A stretch of 64,000 nucleotides of DNA, taken from contig JAEWRC010000080.1 in the NCBI GenBank assembly GCA_023460175.1, positions 45,056 to 109,055 on the forward strand, in the 5' to 3' direction. The notes beneath the pieces are model-generated. The model worked only from the letters and a program-made list of their open reading frames with translations. It was not told the DNA's origin and ran no database searches. The position numbers and the translations under genes are program-made. This document shows, one piece after another, positions 46,544 to 55,161 of the stretch; within the stretch, counting starts at the first letter, position 1, and the number at the start of each line of letters is the position of its first letter. Source of the stretch: Actinomycetes bacterium (lineage in GTDB: Bacteria > Actinomycetota > Actinomycetes > Mycobacteriales > Mycobacteriaceae).

Positions 46544-47533
46544 ATGACGGCGGTCGCACCGAACAGTACGCAAAGGTACGGTGACCCGCTTCCGCCCTAT
46601 CCCTACAGCTGGTACGCCGTGGCCTTCGCCCATGAACTCAAGCCCGGCAAGGTTCTCACCCGCCGCTTCCTCGACGACGAGATCGTCCTGTTCCGCACCG
46701 CCTCCGGCGCGCTGTCGGCGGTCGAACCCTACTGCCCGCATCTGGGCGCCCACCTCGGCAAGCGCGGCTGGGTCGACGGCGAGACCGTCGTGTGCCCGTT
46801 CCACCAGTTCAAGTTCGCCCCCTCGGGCCGGTGCGTCTCGACCCCGGAGGGCGAACCGCCGCGCGGGGCCGCACTGCGCACCCTACCGGTGCGCAACCAC
46901 CTGGGCATGATCATGGTCTATCACGGCCCACCCGGTCAGCAGCCGAGCTTCGAGTTGGACCTGCCCGAATCCGATCCCGACTGGCACCCCATCTCGACGA
47001 AGAAACTGCACTTCCGCACCCACCCGCAGGAAGTCAACGAAAACGGCCTGGATCACCTACATTTCGCCACCATCCACAAGTTCCGCGACTTCGTGGTGCC
47101 CACGCCGATGGAGATCGACGGCGCCCGGCTCTACACCGAATACGGCGGCACCAAGCCGATCCCGGTTCTCGGCGGGATCCGCTTCCAGTTCAAATCGGTG
47201 CTGATGGGCCTCGGGTTCTCGCTGGTCGAGATCACCATCCAGGGCGGCTGGACCGTGCGCCAGATGGTGCTACCGACCCCGGTGGCCCCGCGCGAGGTCG
47301 ACATCTACATCGGTATCAGCCCCAGGAAGAAGGCCCGAAACCGGTTGCTGCGCAGCCTGATGTCCCCGGTCGAACGCCTGATGGGCTGGATCGTATTGCA
47401 GGTCGTCGGTTACGAGGTGCAGCGCGACCAACTGATCTGGGACGACAAGGTCTACCTCGAACATCCCAAGCTCACCGCCGCGGACCGGCCGATCGGCAAG
47501 TACCGGCACTGGGTCCGCCAGTTCTACCCCTGA
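46544..47533 (+). CDS. Rieske non-heme iron oxygenase, KshA-like
   Basis: A 329-residue terminal oxygenase. The start is the ATG at 46544 behind GGAGGGAG. The Rieske centre is ligated by CPHLGAHLG and CPFHQFKF; the mononuclear iron site is in NGLDHLHFATIHKF. It is slightly shorter than KshA (about 386), which hydroxylates C9 of 3-ketosteroids with reductase KshB. The KstR-type box in its promoter supports a sterol-related role, but the exact substrate cannot be read. A wax ester synthase gene follows at 14 bp, probably in the same transcript. Confidence 0.87.
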   Translation: MTAVAPNSTQRYGDPLPPYPYSWYAVAFAHELKPGKVLTRRFLDDEIVLFRTASGALSAVEPYCPHLGAHLGKRGWVDGETVVCPFHQFKFAPSGRCVSTPEGEPPRGAALRTLPVRNHLGMIMVYHGPPGQQPSFELDLPESDPDWHPISTKKLHFRTHPQEVNENGLDHLHFATIHKFRDFVVPTPMEIDGARLYTEYGGTKPIPVLGGIRFQFKSVLMGLGFSLVEITIQGGWTVRQMVLPTPVAPREVDIYIGISPRKKARNRLLRSLMSPVERLMGWIVLQVVGYEVQRDQLIWDDKVYLEHPKLTAADRPIGKYRHWVRQFYP

Positions 47534-47547
47534 CACCAAGGAAACCC

Positions 47548-48957
47548 ATGTCTTTCGAGCGCGCCGAACGCATCGGCGGGATGGACGCCTGGCAGCTCTA
47601 CCAGGAGACCCGCCTGCAGGTCGGCAACGGCATGACGCTGGTGCCCGTCGACCGCAGCAAGCTCTCCGGAAACCTCTACGACCACGTCGTGGCGGCGCTG
47701 GCCAACCGGATCCACCTGATCCCGGCCTACCGCAAGACGCTCTACGACCCGTGGTTCAACCCCGACCGGCCGATGCTGGTCACCGCGCCGCACACCGACG
47801 TCCGCGAGCACGTCACGGTGCTGCCGATGCCGGCCCCGGGCGGCGCGGCCGGGGCCGCCAAGGCGCTGGCCCAGGTACGGGCCACCCATCTGGACCGCAG
47901 CAAGCCGCTGTGGCACATCTACGTCCTCGAGGACGACGCCGAGCGCGGCTACCTCATCTCGGTGGTGCACCACCTGCTGGTCGACGGCGACTCGGCGATG
48001 GACGTCGTGGGCTACCTGATGAGATCCGGTGACCTGACGGCGTTGCCGGCCCGGCACACCCCCGACTCGGCGACCTTCCCGGCCCGACCGGCGGCCATCC
48101 TCGCCGACGCCGCCCGGCGCAAGTGGCGGCGCCTCGGGCGACTGCCCGCCCTGGCGGCCCTCTCGGTGCGGACCGTGCTGGCCGAACGCACGTCGCGGCA
48201 CCTGAAGGTCAAGGCACCGCGCACCGCGTTCAACTGCACGCTGTCGGGGACCTCGACGGCCGCGGTGGTCGCGCTGCCCATCGACGAGGTGAAACACGTC
48301 GCCGAAACCTGCTCCGCCACCGTCAATCACGTCCTGCTGCACTGCGTGGGCAAGGCCCTGCACGACGTGCTGCGCGAACGGGGCGCCCTGGCGGGCCGAC
48401 CGCTGGTCGCCGCGGTCCCCTACGCCATGCGCGGCGCCGACACCTCCGACTACGTCACCGACAACGTCGGCACCACCACCGTGCTCAAGGTCAACCTGCA
48501 CGACGACATCGCCGATCCGCTCGAACGCCTAGCCGCCATCGCCGAGCACGCCCGCGCGGTCAAGCAGGTCCAGGAACGCCGCGGCGTCAACCTGTTTCGG
48601 CAGTGGAACGAGTACGTGCCCGGGCCGGTGGTGACCGCCTTGTTCCGCACCATCGAACGACTGGGCCTGGCCGAGCGGATCTCCTGGCCGTGCAACGTGA
48701 TCGTGTCCAACGGCAGCGGTGTTGTCGTGGACGAGCCGACGTTCCTCGATCTGCCCGTGCCCCAGTTCTATCCCGCCGGACCGCTGTACCACGGGATGGG
48801 GCCCAGCGTCATCGCGTTGACCTGGAGCGACCAGCTGTGCCTGTCGATCACCGCCGACGCCGCGCACGCCGACGCCGAGATCCTGGCCCGTGGCGTCGAA
48901 GAGGAGTTCGCGAGGTTGGTGTCGCTGACCGGCACCCGGGCCGCCGCGTCCGGCTGA
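47548..48957 (+). CDS. Wax ester synthase/diacylglycerol acyltransferase (WS/DGAT)
   Basis: A 469-residue acyltransferase. The catalytic HHXXXDG is seen as VHHLLVDGDSA near residue 137; the second conserved block SNGSGV is present as NVIVSNGSGVVV. These enzymes esterify acyl-CoA to diacylglycerol or long alcohols and build storage lipid; mycobacteria have many paralogues. It follows the KstR-controlled Rieske oxygenase, so lipid storage may be coupled to sterol use. A longer open frame through this region in another phase is an artefact. Confidence 0.88.
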   Translation: MSFERAERIGGMDAWQLYQETRLQVGNGMTLVPVDRSKLSGNLYDHVVAALANRIHLIPAYRKTLYDPWFNPDRPMLVTAPHTDVREHVTVLPMPAPGGAAGAAKALAQVRATHLDRSKPLWHIYVLEDDAERGYLISVVHHLLVDGDSAMDVVGYLMRSGDLTALPARHTPDSATFPARPAAILADAARRKWRRLGRLPALAALSVRTVLAERTSRHLKVKAPRTAFNCTLSGTSTAAVVALPIDEVKHVAETCSATVNHVLLHCVGKALHDVLRERGALAGRPLVAAVPYAMRGADTSDYVTDNVGTTTVLKVNLHDDIADPLERLAAIAEHARAVKQVQERRGVNLFRQWNEYVPGPVVTALFRTIERLGLAERISWPCNVIVSNGSGVVVDEPTFLDLPVPQFYPAGPLYHGMGPSVIALTWSDQLCLSITADAAHADAEILARGVEEEFARLVSLTGTRAAASG

Positions 48958-49001
48958 CAACGGCCACCGCGAGGTCGTTCGAGGACATTTTCCCAGGTCA
49001 G

Positions 49002-49032
49002 GGGGTACAATGGCCGAATCACCCTGTACCCC
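49002..49032. promoter_or_regulatory. Inverted repeat GGGGTACA...TGTACCCC upstream of the Stealth gene
   Basis: Perfect 8-bp arms at 49002-49009 and 49025-49032 with a 15-bp spacer. The left arm overlaps TACAAT (49006-49011), a good -10 hexamer. A likely operator on the promoter of the Stealth gene. Confidence 0.45.
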
Positions 49033-49235
49033 GACGACCGGAGAGTGGCCCAATCACCTACTCAGACACCGCCCACCCAAGCACCCAACTGCTCCCCGCG
49101 GCAACGAAGCTCCCCAAGTCCCTCAAGCACAAGCGCCCCGCCCCACTGTCCCGACGCGGCACCTCGGCGAGGATCGCGCGTCCGCACCCCCGGTATCCCC
49201 TGCCGAACGCCTCGGCGATCCCCCGCGAAGCCCTC

Positions 49236-50660
49236 GTGGAAGACCTGCTGTTCATCCGCGCCCTCCTCGCGACCGCACGCATCGATCACCTGCTGATCCA
49301 GGACACCGATCGGCGGCCCGCGATCGCCATCGACCGGGCGGATCGAGCCGTCTTCGCGACGGCCCTGGCCGACGCCCGCCAGCCCGTGCATTGCGCGGTG
49401 GTCGACGCCGAGATTCCGCACGCGACCGTCCAGGCGGACGCCGCGTTCGCGTTGAGCCCAGATGCCCGCATTTTCCGGCTTTTTCGGCCGCGCACGCAGC
49501 GCAACGACGGCCTGCGCCGTGAGCAGGAAGCGGGCGTACAGATCCAGCTGTGGTCGTTCACCGACGACACCATCACCGCACCCGCGCCAAATGTCCTGAC
49601 CCGCAGCGCCATCCCCGCGCACGAGGCGGTGCGCACCACGGTGGAACGCTACGGCCACACCTGGCCGACGTTGCAGCACATGTTCGCCGCCCACGCCGGC
49701 GACGTCACCTTCGACATCGACCTGGTCTTCTCCTGGGTCGACGGCGCGGACCTGCAGTGGCAGCGCCAACGCGCCGAGGCGATGGCAGGCCACGTGGTGG
49801 GAGCCGGCGACGACTCCGCGGCCCGGTTCCGTCACGTGGACGAACTGCGGTACGCGCTGCGCTCGGTGCACATGTATGCGCCGTGGGTTCGGCAGATCTT
49901 CGTCGCCACCGACTGCGCCCGCCCGGCCTGGTTGGCCGACGACCAGCGGGTGCGGTTCGTGCGCAGCGAGGAATTCTTCGCCGACCCATCCGTGTTGCCC
50001 ACCTACAACTCGCAGGCCGTGGAATCGCAGTTGCACCGCATCCCCGGGCTGTCCGAACACTTTCTCTACGCCAACGACGACATGTTCTTCGGACAACCGG
50101 TGGGCCCGGAGGTCTTCTTCTCCCCCGGCGGAGTCACCAAGTTCATCGAGGACGACACCCGGATCGGCCTGGGAAGCCCGGAGAAGCACCGCAGCGGCTT
50201 CGAGAACGCCGCCCGGGTCAACCGGCGCCTGCTGCACACCCGCTTCGGGGCGGTGACCACCCGGCATCTGGCACATGCCGCGACCCCGCTGCGCAAGTCG
50301 GTGATGGCCGAGATGGAAGCGGAGTTCCCCGACGAGTTCGCGGCCACGGCGGCCAGCCCGTTCCGGGCTCGGGACAACATCTCGGTGACCAACTCCCTGT
50401 ACCACTACTACGCGCTGCTCAGCGGCCGGGCCGTGGTGCAGCACAGCGCGCAGGCCCGCTACATCGACAGCACCACCAAAGCCGGTCTGCGGGAGATGAA
50501 GACGCTGCTGAAGCACCGTTCGGTCGACTTCTTCTGCCTCAACGACGACGCCGACGAGGAAGTGTCGCCGCGCAAGCGCGCCAAGGCGATGACGAAGTTC
50601 CTCCGGTCCTACTTCCCGATTCCGGCCCCGTGGGAACGTCCCGACCCCGAGATCGACTGA
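49236..50660 (+). CDS. Stealth-family sugar-phosphate transferase (CpsY-like)
   Basis: A Stealth protein, expected to transfer a hexose-1-phosphate in capsule-type polysaccharide synthesis. The four conserved regions are visible: DIDLVFSWVDGADLQW, RFRHVDELRYALRSVHMYAPW, FLYANDDMFFGQPV and, near the C-terminus, KHRSVDFFCLNDD. It is convergent with an Rv0805-like gene, as cpsY (Rv0806c) is in M. tuberculosis. The first standard in-frame start is the GTG at 49236, but protein-like sequence continues upstream in frame to about 49053, where an ATC follows GGAGAG; CpsY length (about 530) fits that longer form. The 5' end is uncertain. Confidence 0.83.
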   Translation: MEDLLFIRALLATARIDHLLIQDTDRRPAIAIDRADRAVFATALADARQPVHCAVVDAEIPHATVQADAAFALSPDARIFRLFRPRTQRNDGLRREQEAGVQIQLWSFTDDTITAPAPNVLTRSAIPAHEAVRTTVERYGHTWPTLQHMFAAHAGDVTFDIDLVFSWVDGADLQWQRQRAEAMAGHVVGAGDDSAARFRHVDELRYALRSVHMYAPWVRQIFVATDCARPAWLADDQRVRFVRSEEFFADPSVLPTYNSQAVESQLHRIPGLSEHFLYANDDMFFGQPVGPEVFFSPGGVTKFIEDDTRIGLGSPEKHRSGFENAARVNRRLLHTRFGAVTTRHLAHAATPLRKSVMAEMEAEFPDEFAATAASPFRARDNISVTNSLYHYYALLSGRAVVQHSAQARYIDSTTKAGLREMKTLLKHRSVDFFCLNDDADEEVSPRKRAKAMTKFLRSYFPIPAPWERPDPEID

Positions 50661-50671
50661 CCGGGACGACG

Positions 50672-51571
50672 TTACGTTCGCAGCAGCGGAGCGCCGGGAA
50701 TCCGGATCCCGGCCTCCCGCAGCCGACGGGCCGTCTCGTCGGCCGACACCGCCTCGCCGACCGTGGCGTAGGTACCGATGGGCACCACCGAATGCACGAT
50801 CGTGTCCGGGTAGACGTGCACGAGGTTGCTCGACTGGGCGCCGTCGCGGCCGCGTTGTGCGCCGACCGGCGCGTTGAGGTCCTGGGTGTAGCAGGTCGCC
50901 GCCACCACCGAGACGGGGATGCCGGCGAAGGTGGCTGTCGTCGAATAGTGCAGGTGCCCCGCCAGGATCGCCCGCACATCGGTGCCCTGCAGGACCCGGG
51001 CCAGCCGGGCCTGCTCGCGAAGTTCGACCAGCACCGCCAGATCCTGGATGCACGGGATGGGCGGGTGGTGCATCGCCAGGATCGTGCCGTGCGGAGCCGG
51101 GGTGGCCAGCTGTGCCGCCAGCCACTGCAGACGCTGTTCGTCGATCTCGCCGTGGTGCTGCCCCGGCACGGTGGTGTCGAGGGTGATCACGCGCAGGCCG
51201 TCGAGGTCGTAGACATAGTCGACGGCACCGGTGCCCGGCGCCGCGGGCAGGAACTCCGCCCGGAAGTTCACCCGATCATCGTGGTTGCCCATCACCCAGA
51301 TCACCTGCGCCCCAAGCGCTGTGGCCACCGGTTCGACCAACTCACGCAACCGGGTGTACGCCTGCCGTTCACCCCGGTCGGCAAGGTCCCCGGTGAAGAT
51401 CAGGGCATCGACACGCGCCTGTGAGGCCAGCATCTCCTCCAGGAGTTGCTGCAGCCGAGCCTCGGCGTCGAGTTGTCCGTACAACCGTCCGGCTCCGACC
51501 AGGTGCGTGTCGCTCAGGTGCACCAGCCGATGTGTGGGACGGCCATGCTCGGCCTCACGCACCTCGCCCAT
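50672..51571 (-). CDS. cpdA: Cyclic nucleotide phosphodiesterase, Rv0805-like
   Basis: A 299-residue metallophosphoesterase. All metal-binding motifs are present: [34 protein letters not shown] and [10 protein letters not shown]. The sequence closely follows M. tuberculosis Rv0805 (for example [12 protein letters not shown] against PDTVVHSVIPLG, recalled), which hydrolyses 2',3'- and 3',5'-cAMP and affects cell-wall properties. I start it at [10 protein letters not shown] (51571). It is convergent with the CpsY-like gene, the same synteny as Rv0805/Rv0806c. Confidence 0.92.
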   Translation of the reverse strand: MGEVREAEHGRPTHRLVHLSDTHLVGAGRLYGQLDAEARLQQLLEEMLASQARVDALIFTGDLADRGERQAYTRLRELVEPVATALGAQVIWVMGNHDDRVNFRAEFLPAAPGTGAVDYVYDLDGLRVITLDTTVPGQHHGEIDEQRLQWLAAQLATPAPHGTILAMHHPPIPCIQDLAVLVELREQARLARVLQGTDVRAILAGHLHYSTTATFAGIPVSVVAATCYTQDLNAPVGAQRGRDGAQSSNLVHVYPDTIVHSVVPIGTYATVGEAVSADETARRLREAGIRIPGAPLLRT

Positions 51572-51616
51572 GCCGACCACCGTATAGGCCGACCAGGGCG
51601 ACTGCATCCCGGCCCG

Positions 51617-52990
51617 CTACTGCGCCTGGCTGACCGAGGACATGTGGAAGTCGGGGATCCGCAGCGACGGCATCCGCGCCCGGGTCGCCCAGTCGCCCCA
51701 CTCGCGCGGCAGCGTCACCTCGGCGATGCCGGCCTCGGTGGCCCGCCGCAGCAGATCCAGCGGGCTCTCGTTGAACCGGAAGTTGTTGACCGCCGCGGTC
51801 ACCTCACCGTCCTCGACCAGGTACACACCGTCGCGGGTCAGCCCCGTCAGCAGCAGGCTGGTCGGGTCCACCTCGCGGATGTACCACAGCGTGGTCAGCA
51901 GCAGGCCCCGCTCGGTGGCGGCCACCAGATCCGCCAATTCCGCTGTGCCGCCGGTCATCAGCAGGTTCGAACACGGCACGGCCACCGGGACGTCGAACTC
52001 CGCGGCCGCGGCCCGCGGATAGGCCAGCGCGTTGATCACGCCGTCGCGGATCCAGTCCACCCGCTCGAGCGCCATGCCGTTGTCGAACACCGACATGGTC
52101 TCCGAGGAACCGCCCACCGACACGAACGGCGTGCATTCCAGGCCGGGCGCCCACGGATCGGAGTACAGCGTCAGGCCCAGATCGGTGAGCTTCTCCCCCA
52201 CCCGGGTGCCGCCGCCGGGCGCCGACAGCGCGGTGTGGCCCTCCTGCGCGCCGCGGCCCTCCATCGTCCAGCCCAGGTAGATCATCATGTCCGCCACCGT
52301 CGAGGGCGGCATGATCGTCTCGTAGCGACCGGCCGGCAGTTCGACGGTGCGCTTCGACCAGTCCAGCCGCATCGACAATTCGGCGAGCATCGCGTCGACG
52401 GGCACCTCGACGAACCACGGCGTGCTGGTGCCCGCCCAGGCGCTGGCCTCGCCGCGCTTGGCGTTGATCTCCACCGACCCGGTGGGCTGGGTGAAGCGCC
52501 GCCGAACACCGGTAGAGGTTGCCAGATAAGTGGTTTCGACGATGTGGTGGGCGAACCCGTACAGCTTGTCGGAGCCCTCGAAGCCGCGGCTGAGCGCGGT
52601 CGCGACGCCGCCGAAGGCGTCGGCCCCGGTGGCCGCCGGCGCCTGATCCCAGTCGTCGGGGTCGGGGGTGCCGGCCAGCAGCGGGACCGCGTCGCGGGCG
52701 TCGGGCGCCGAGCGCGCGGCCTGCTGGGAGGCGGCCACCAGCGCGGGGATCGCGGCGGGGTCCACGTCGGTGGAACTCAGCGAGCCGACCTTGGCGGTCT
52801 CGCCGGAGCGGACGATGGAGATCACGATGGTGCTGCGCTGCACCGACTCCCCGTTGGTGGTCATCGAATTGCCCGCCCAGCGCAGCGACGCGTCCGCGGT
52901 GTCGCGCACCATGACGATGGTCTCGTCGACGCCACCGGCCCGCGCGGCCTCGGCCAGCACCCTGTCCACGACCTGCTGCGCCGGGATCAT
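51617..52990 (-). CDS. tldE: TldE/PmbA-family protein
   Basis: A 457-residue partner of TldD. In E. coli TldD and TldE form a heterodimeric metalloprotease that unfolds and degrades peptides and matures microcin B17; only TldD carries the zinc site, and this protein likewise lacks HEXXXH. Family features include a NNFRFNESPLDLL segment near the C-terminus. Its ATG (52990) overlaps the tldD stop as ATGA, so the pair is coupled. A longer frame reaching 53281 is a shadow of tldD. Confidence 0.88.
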   Translation of the reverse strand: MIPAQQVVDRVLAEAARAGGVDETIVMVRDTADASLRWAGNSMTTNGESVQRSTIVISIVRSGETAKVGSLSSTDVDPAAIPALVAASQQAARSAPDARDAVPLLAGTPDPDDWDQAPAATGADAFGGVATALSRGFEGSDKLYGFAHHIVETTYLATSTGVRRRFTQPTGSVEINAKRGEASAWAGTSTPWFVEVPVDAMLAELSMRLDWSKRTVELPAGRYETIMPPSTVADMMIYLGWTMEGRGAQEGHTALSAPGGGTRVGEKLTDLGLTLYSDPWAPGLECTPFVSVGGSSETMSVFDNGMALERVDWIRDGVINALAYPRAAAAEFDVPVAVPCSNLLMTGGTAELADLVAATERGLLLTTLWYIREVDPTSLLLTGLTRDGVYLVEDGEVTAAVNNFRFNESPLDLLRRATEAGIAEVTLPREWGDWATRARMPSLRIPDFHMSSVSQAQ

Positions 52991-54543
52991 GAGTGCCCTC
53001 CTTCGGTGCGGGTGTTGAGCACGTTGACTTTTCGGAACAGCGCCGACGGGCAGCCGTGGCTGACGGCGGCGACCTGCCCGGGCTGGGCCTTGCCGCAGTT
53101 GAACGCCCCGCCCAGCTGCCAGGTCGACGCCCCGCCGATGGCCTCCATGGAGTTCCAGAACTCGGTGGTGGTGGCCTGGTAGGCGACGTCGCGCAGCTGA
53201 CCGTCGAGCTTGCCGTCGCGGATCCGGTAGAACCGCTGTCCGGTGAACTGGAAGTTGTAGCGCTGCATGTCGATCGACCACGACTTGTCGCCGACGACGT
53301 AGATGCCGTCGTCGACCCGGGAGATCAGATCGGCGGTGCTGATGTCCTGCTCGGCCGGCTGCAGGCTGACGTTGGCCATCCGCTGGATCGGGACGTGGTG
53401 CGGCGAGTCGGCGTACGAGCAGCCGTTGGAGCGCTCCTCACCCATCCGCGGGGCGAACACCCGGTCCAGCTGGTAGCCGACGAAGACGCCGTCGCGGATC
53501 AGGTCCCAGCGCTGCGCCTGCACCCCCTCGTCGTCGTAACCGACTGTGGCCAGGCCGTATTCGACGGTCCGGTCGGCGGTCACGTTCATCACCGGCGACC
53601 CGTACTGCAGGATGCCGCGCTGGTCCGGGGTCGCGAACGAGGTGCCCGCATAGGCGGCCTCGTAGCCGATGGCGCGGTCGTATTCGGTGGCGTGCCCGAT
53701 GGATTCGTGGATCGTGAGCCACAGGTTGCTCGGATCGATCACCAGGTCGGTGGGCCCGGCGGTCACGCTGGGTGCCTTGGTCTTCTCGGCCAGCAGTTCG
53801 GGCAGCTGCGCCAGTTCGCCGCTCCAGTCCCAGACCTCGTCGTCGCGCACCGCCTCCCAGCCGCGGCCGGTGGGCGGGGCCAGGGTGCGCATGGATTCGA
53901 AGGTGCCCGAGGCGGCGTCGACGGCCACGGCGTTGAGCAGCGACTGCAGCCGCACCCGCTGCTGGGTGATCGAGGACCCGAAGGTGTCGGCGTAGAAGGT
54001 CTGCTCCTTGGCGCAGTTGAGCCCCGCCGAGACGTGGTCGACGCCGTCGGCGGCCAGCAGCCGACCCGAGTACTCGCCGAGGACCTCGATCTTCTCGGCG
54101 GTCGGCACCTCGAACGGGTCGATCCGGTAGCTCGATACCCACTGCGCATCGCGGTAGACCGGCTCGACGGCCAGTTCGATGCGTTCGGTGTTCAACGGCG
54201 CCAGCGTCGTGGCCACGTACACCGCGCGGCGGGCCGTCTCGGCGGCCACCTGCACCGACAACTCGGCGTTGGAGGCAAAGCCCCAGGTGCCGTCGACGAT
54301 CACGCGCACGGCCAGCCCGATCTCGCGGGATTCCACCGCGGTCTCGAGTGCGCCGTCGCGCAGGTGCACCACATCGTTGGCGATGCGGTGGATGCGCAGA
54401 TCTGCGTAGCTGGCGCCGGCGGCCAGGGCGGCCTCCAGCGCCGCCGCGGCCAACTCGTGGCGCGGCAGGGCAAGGAAATCAGCGTCGACTTCGCGGCGGG
54501 CCGTCACGATTGGCACTGTAGCGGGCCGGGGCAGCGCTGGCAT
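52987..54543 (-). CDS. tldD: TldD-family zinc metalloprotease
   Basis: A 518-residue protease subunit. The metal and catalytic motif is HESIGHATEYDR (HEXXXH) near residue 280. The C-terminal beta-rich domain with a GCPSALF segment is also typical. It should act with the coupled TldE. The N-terminus is uncertain: ATG at 54543 or the GTG at 54507 (VTARREVDAD), which follows TACAGT by 7 bp and could be a leaderless start, common in mycobacteria. The peptide substrate is unknown. Confidence 0.88.
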   Translation of the reverse strand: MPALPRPATVPIVTARREVDADFLALPRHELAAAALEAALAAGASYADLRIHRIANDVVHLRDGALETAVESREIGLAVRVIVDGTWGFASNAELSVQVAAETARRAVYVATTLAPLNTERIELAVEPVYRDAQWVSSYRIDPFEVPTAEKIEVLGEYSGRLLAADGVDHVSAGLNCAKEQTFYADTFGSSITQQRVRLQSLLNAVAVDAASGTFESMRTLAPPTGRGWEAVRDDEVWDWSGELAQLPELLAEKTKAPSVTAGPTDLVIDPSNLWLTIHESIGHATEYDRAIGYEAAYAGTSFATPDQRGILQYGSPVMNVTADRTVEYGLATVGYDDEGVQAQRWDLIRDGVFVGYQLDRVFAPRMGEERSNGCSYADSPHHVPIQRMANVSLQPAEQDISTADLISRVDDGIYVVGDKSWSIDMQRYNFQFTGQRFYRIRDGKLDGQLRDVAYQATTTEFWNSMEAIGGASTWQLGGAFNCGKAQPGQVAAVSHGCPSALFRKVNVLNTRTEGGHS

Positions 54544-54626
54544 CGCCGAAGGTAGGGCGTGTTATCCACACGCGCTCCGCCCGCCCGGCAGCGCGGCCGG
54601 GCGGGCAGAGCGGTCGTGATGTGCGG

Positions 54627-55079
54627 CTAGTCCTTGCGCAGGCCGTAGGGCACGGCGCTGAGCAAGGTGACGTCCTGCGAGCTGCCGTTGGGCAACTCGT
54701 AGCTGCGGGTGTCGCCCACCCGGGCACCGTTGATGGCCGCGCCCAGCGGCGAGCCCGGCGAGTAGACCTCGATGCCGCCGTAATCCGCGCCGCGGGTACC
54801 GAGCAGGAACTCCTCGGTGTCGTCGCTGCCCTCGTAGCGGATGGTCAGCACCATGCCGGGCTCGGCGACGCCGTCGTTCGGCGGCTCCTCGCCGACGATG
54901 GCGTTACCGAGGATCTCGTGGATCTCCTGGATGCGGGTCTGCTGGGCGCGCCGGACCGCCTCAGCGTTCTGGTCGGACGAATCGACGTTGTCGTCCGTCC
55001 ACTGCTGCAGGGTCTCGAGCTCCTCCTGCAGCTTCTCGTGGGCGGCCGGTGTCAGCCAGATGCGTTGTGCGGTCGTCAT
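54627..55079 (-). CDS. GreA/GreB-like factor (Rv3788-type)
   Basis: A 150-residue protein with the two-domain Gre layout: an N-terminal coiled coil (LTPAAHEKLQEELETLQQ to IQEIHEILGNA) and a C-terminal FKBP-like domain (VLTIRYEGSDDTEEFLLG, SPLGAAINGARVGD). The coiled-coil tip lacks the clear DXXE acidic pair that true transcript-cleavage factors use, which recalls Rv3788, a Gre homologue that binds RNA polymerase and inhibits instead of stimulating it. That functional comparison is from family knowledge. It is monocistronic or ends the TldD cluster. Confidence 0.82.
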   Translation of the reverse strand: MTTAQRIWLTPAAHEKLQEELETLQQWTDDNVDSSDQNAEAVRRAQQTRIQEIHEILGNAIVGEEPPNDGVAEPGMVLTIRYEGSDDTEEFLLGTRGADYGGIEVYSPGSPLGAAINGARVGDTRSYELPNGSSQDVTLLSAVPYGLRKD

Positions 55080-55161
55080 GGTGTGAATCTCCTTGGGATA
55101 GAAAGGCTGTCGTCACGGGCGGGTGGCAAATCGCACCGCCCCTGACGACGTGGGTGGAGGC

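Noticed and set aside
48123..49235. Long plus-strand frame joining the WS/DGAT region to the Stealth gene
   Set aside because: The part before about 49000 is an Arg/Ala-rich out-of-phase reading of WS/DGAT; only the part after is coding.
52991..53281. Extension of tldE upstream to 53281
   Set aside because: Overlaps tldD in another frame; ATGA coupling at 52987-52990 gives the start.
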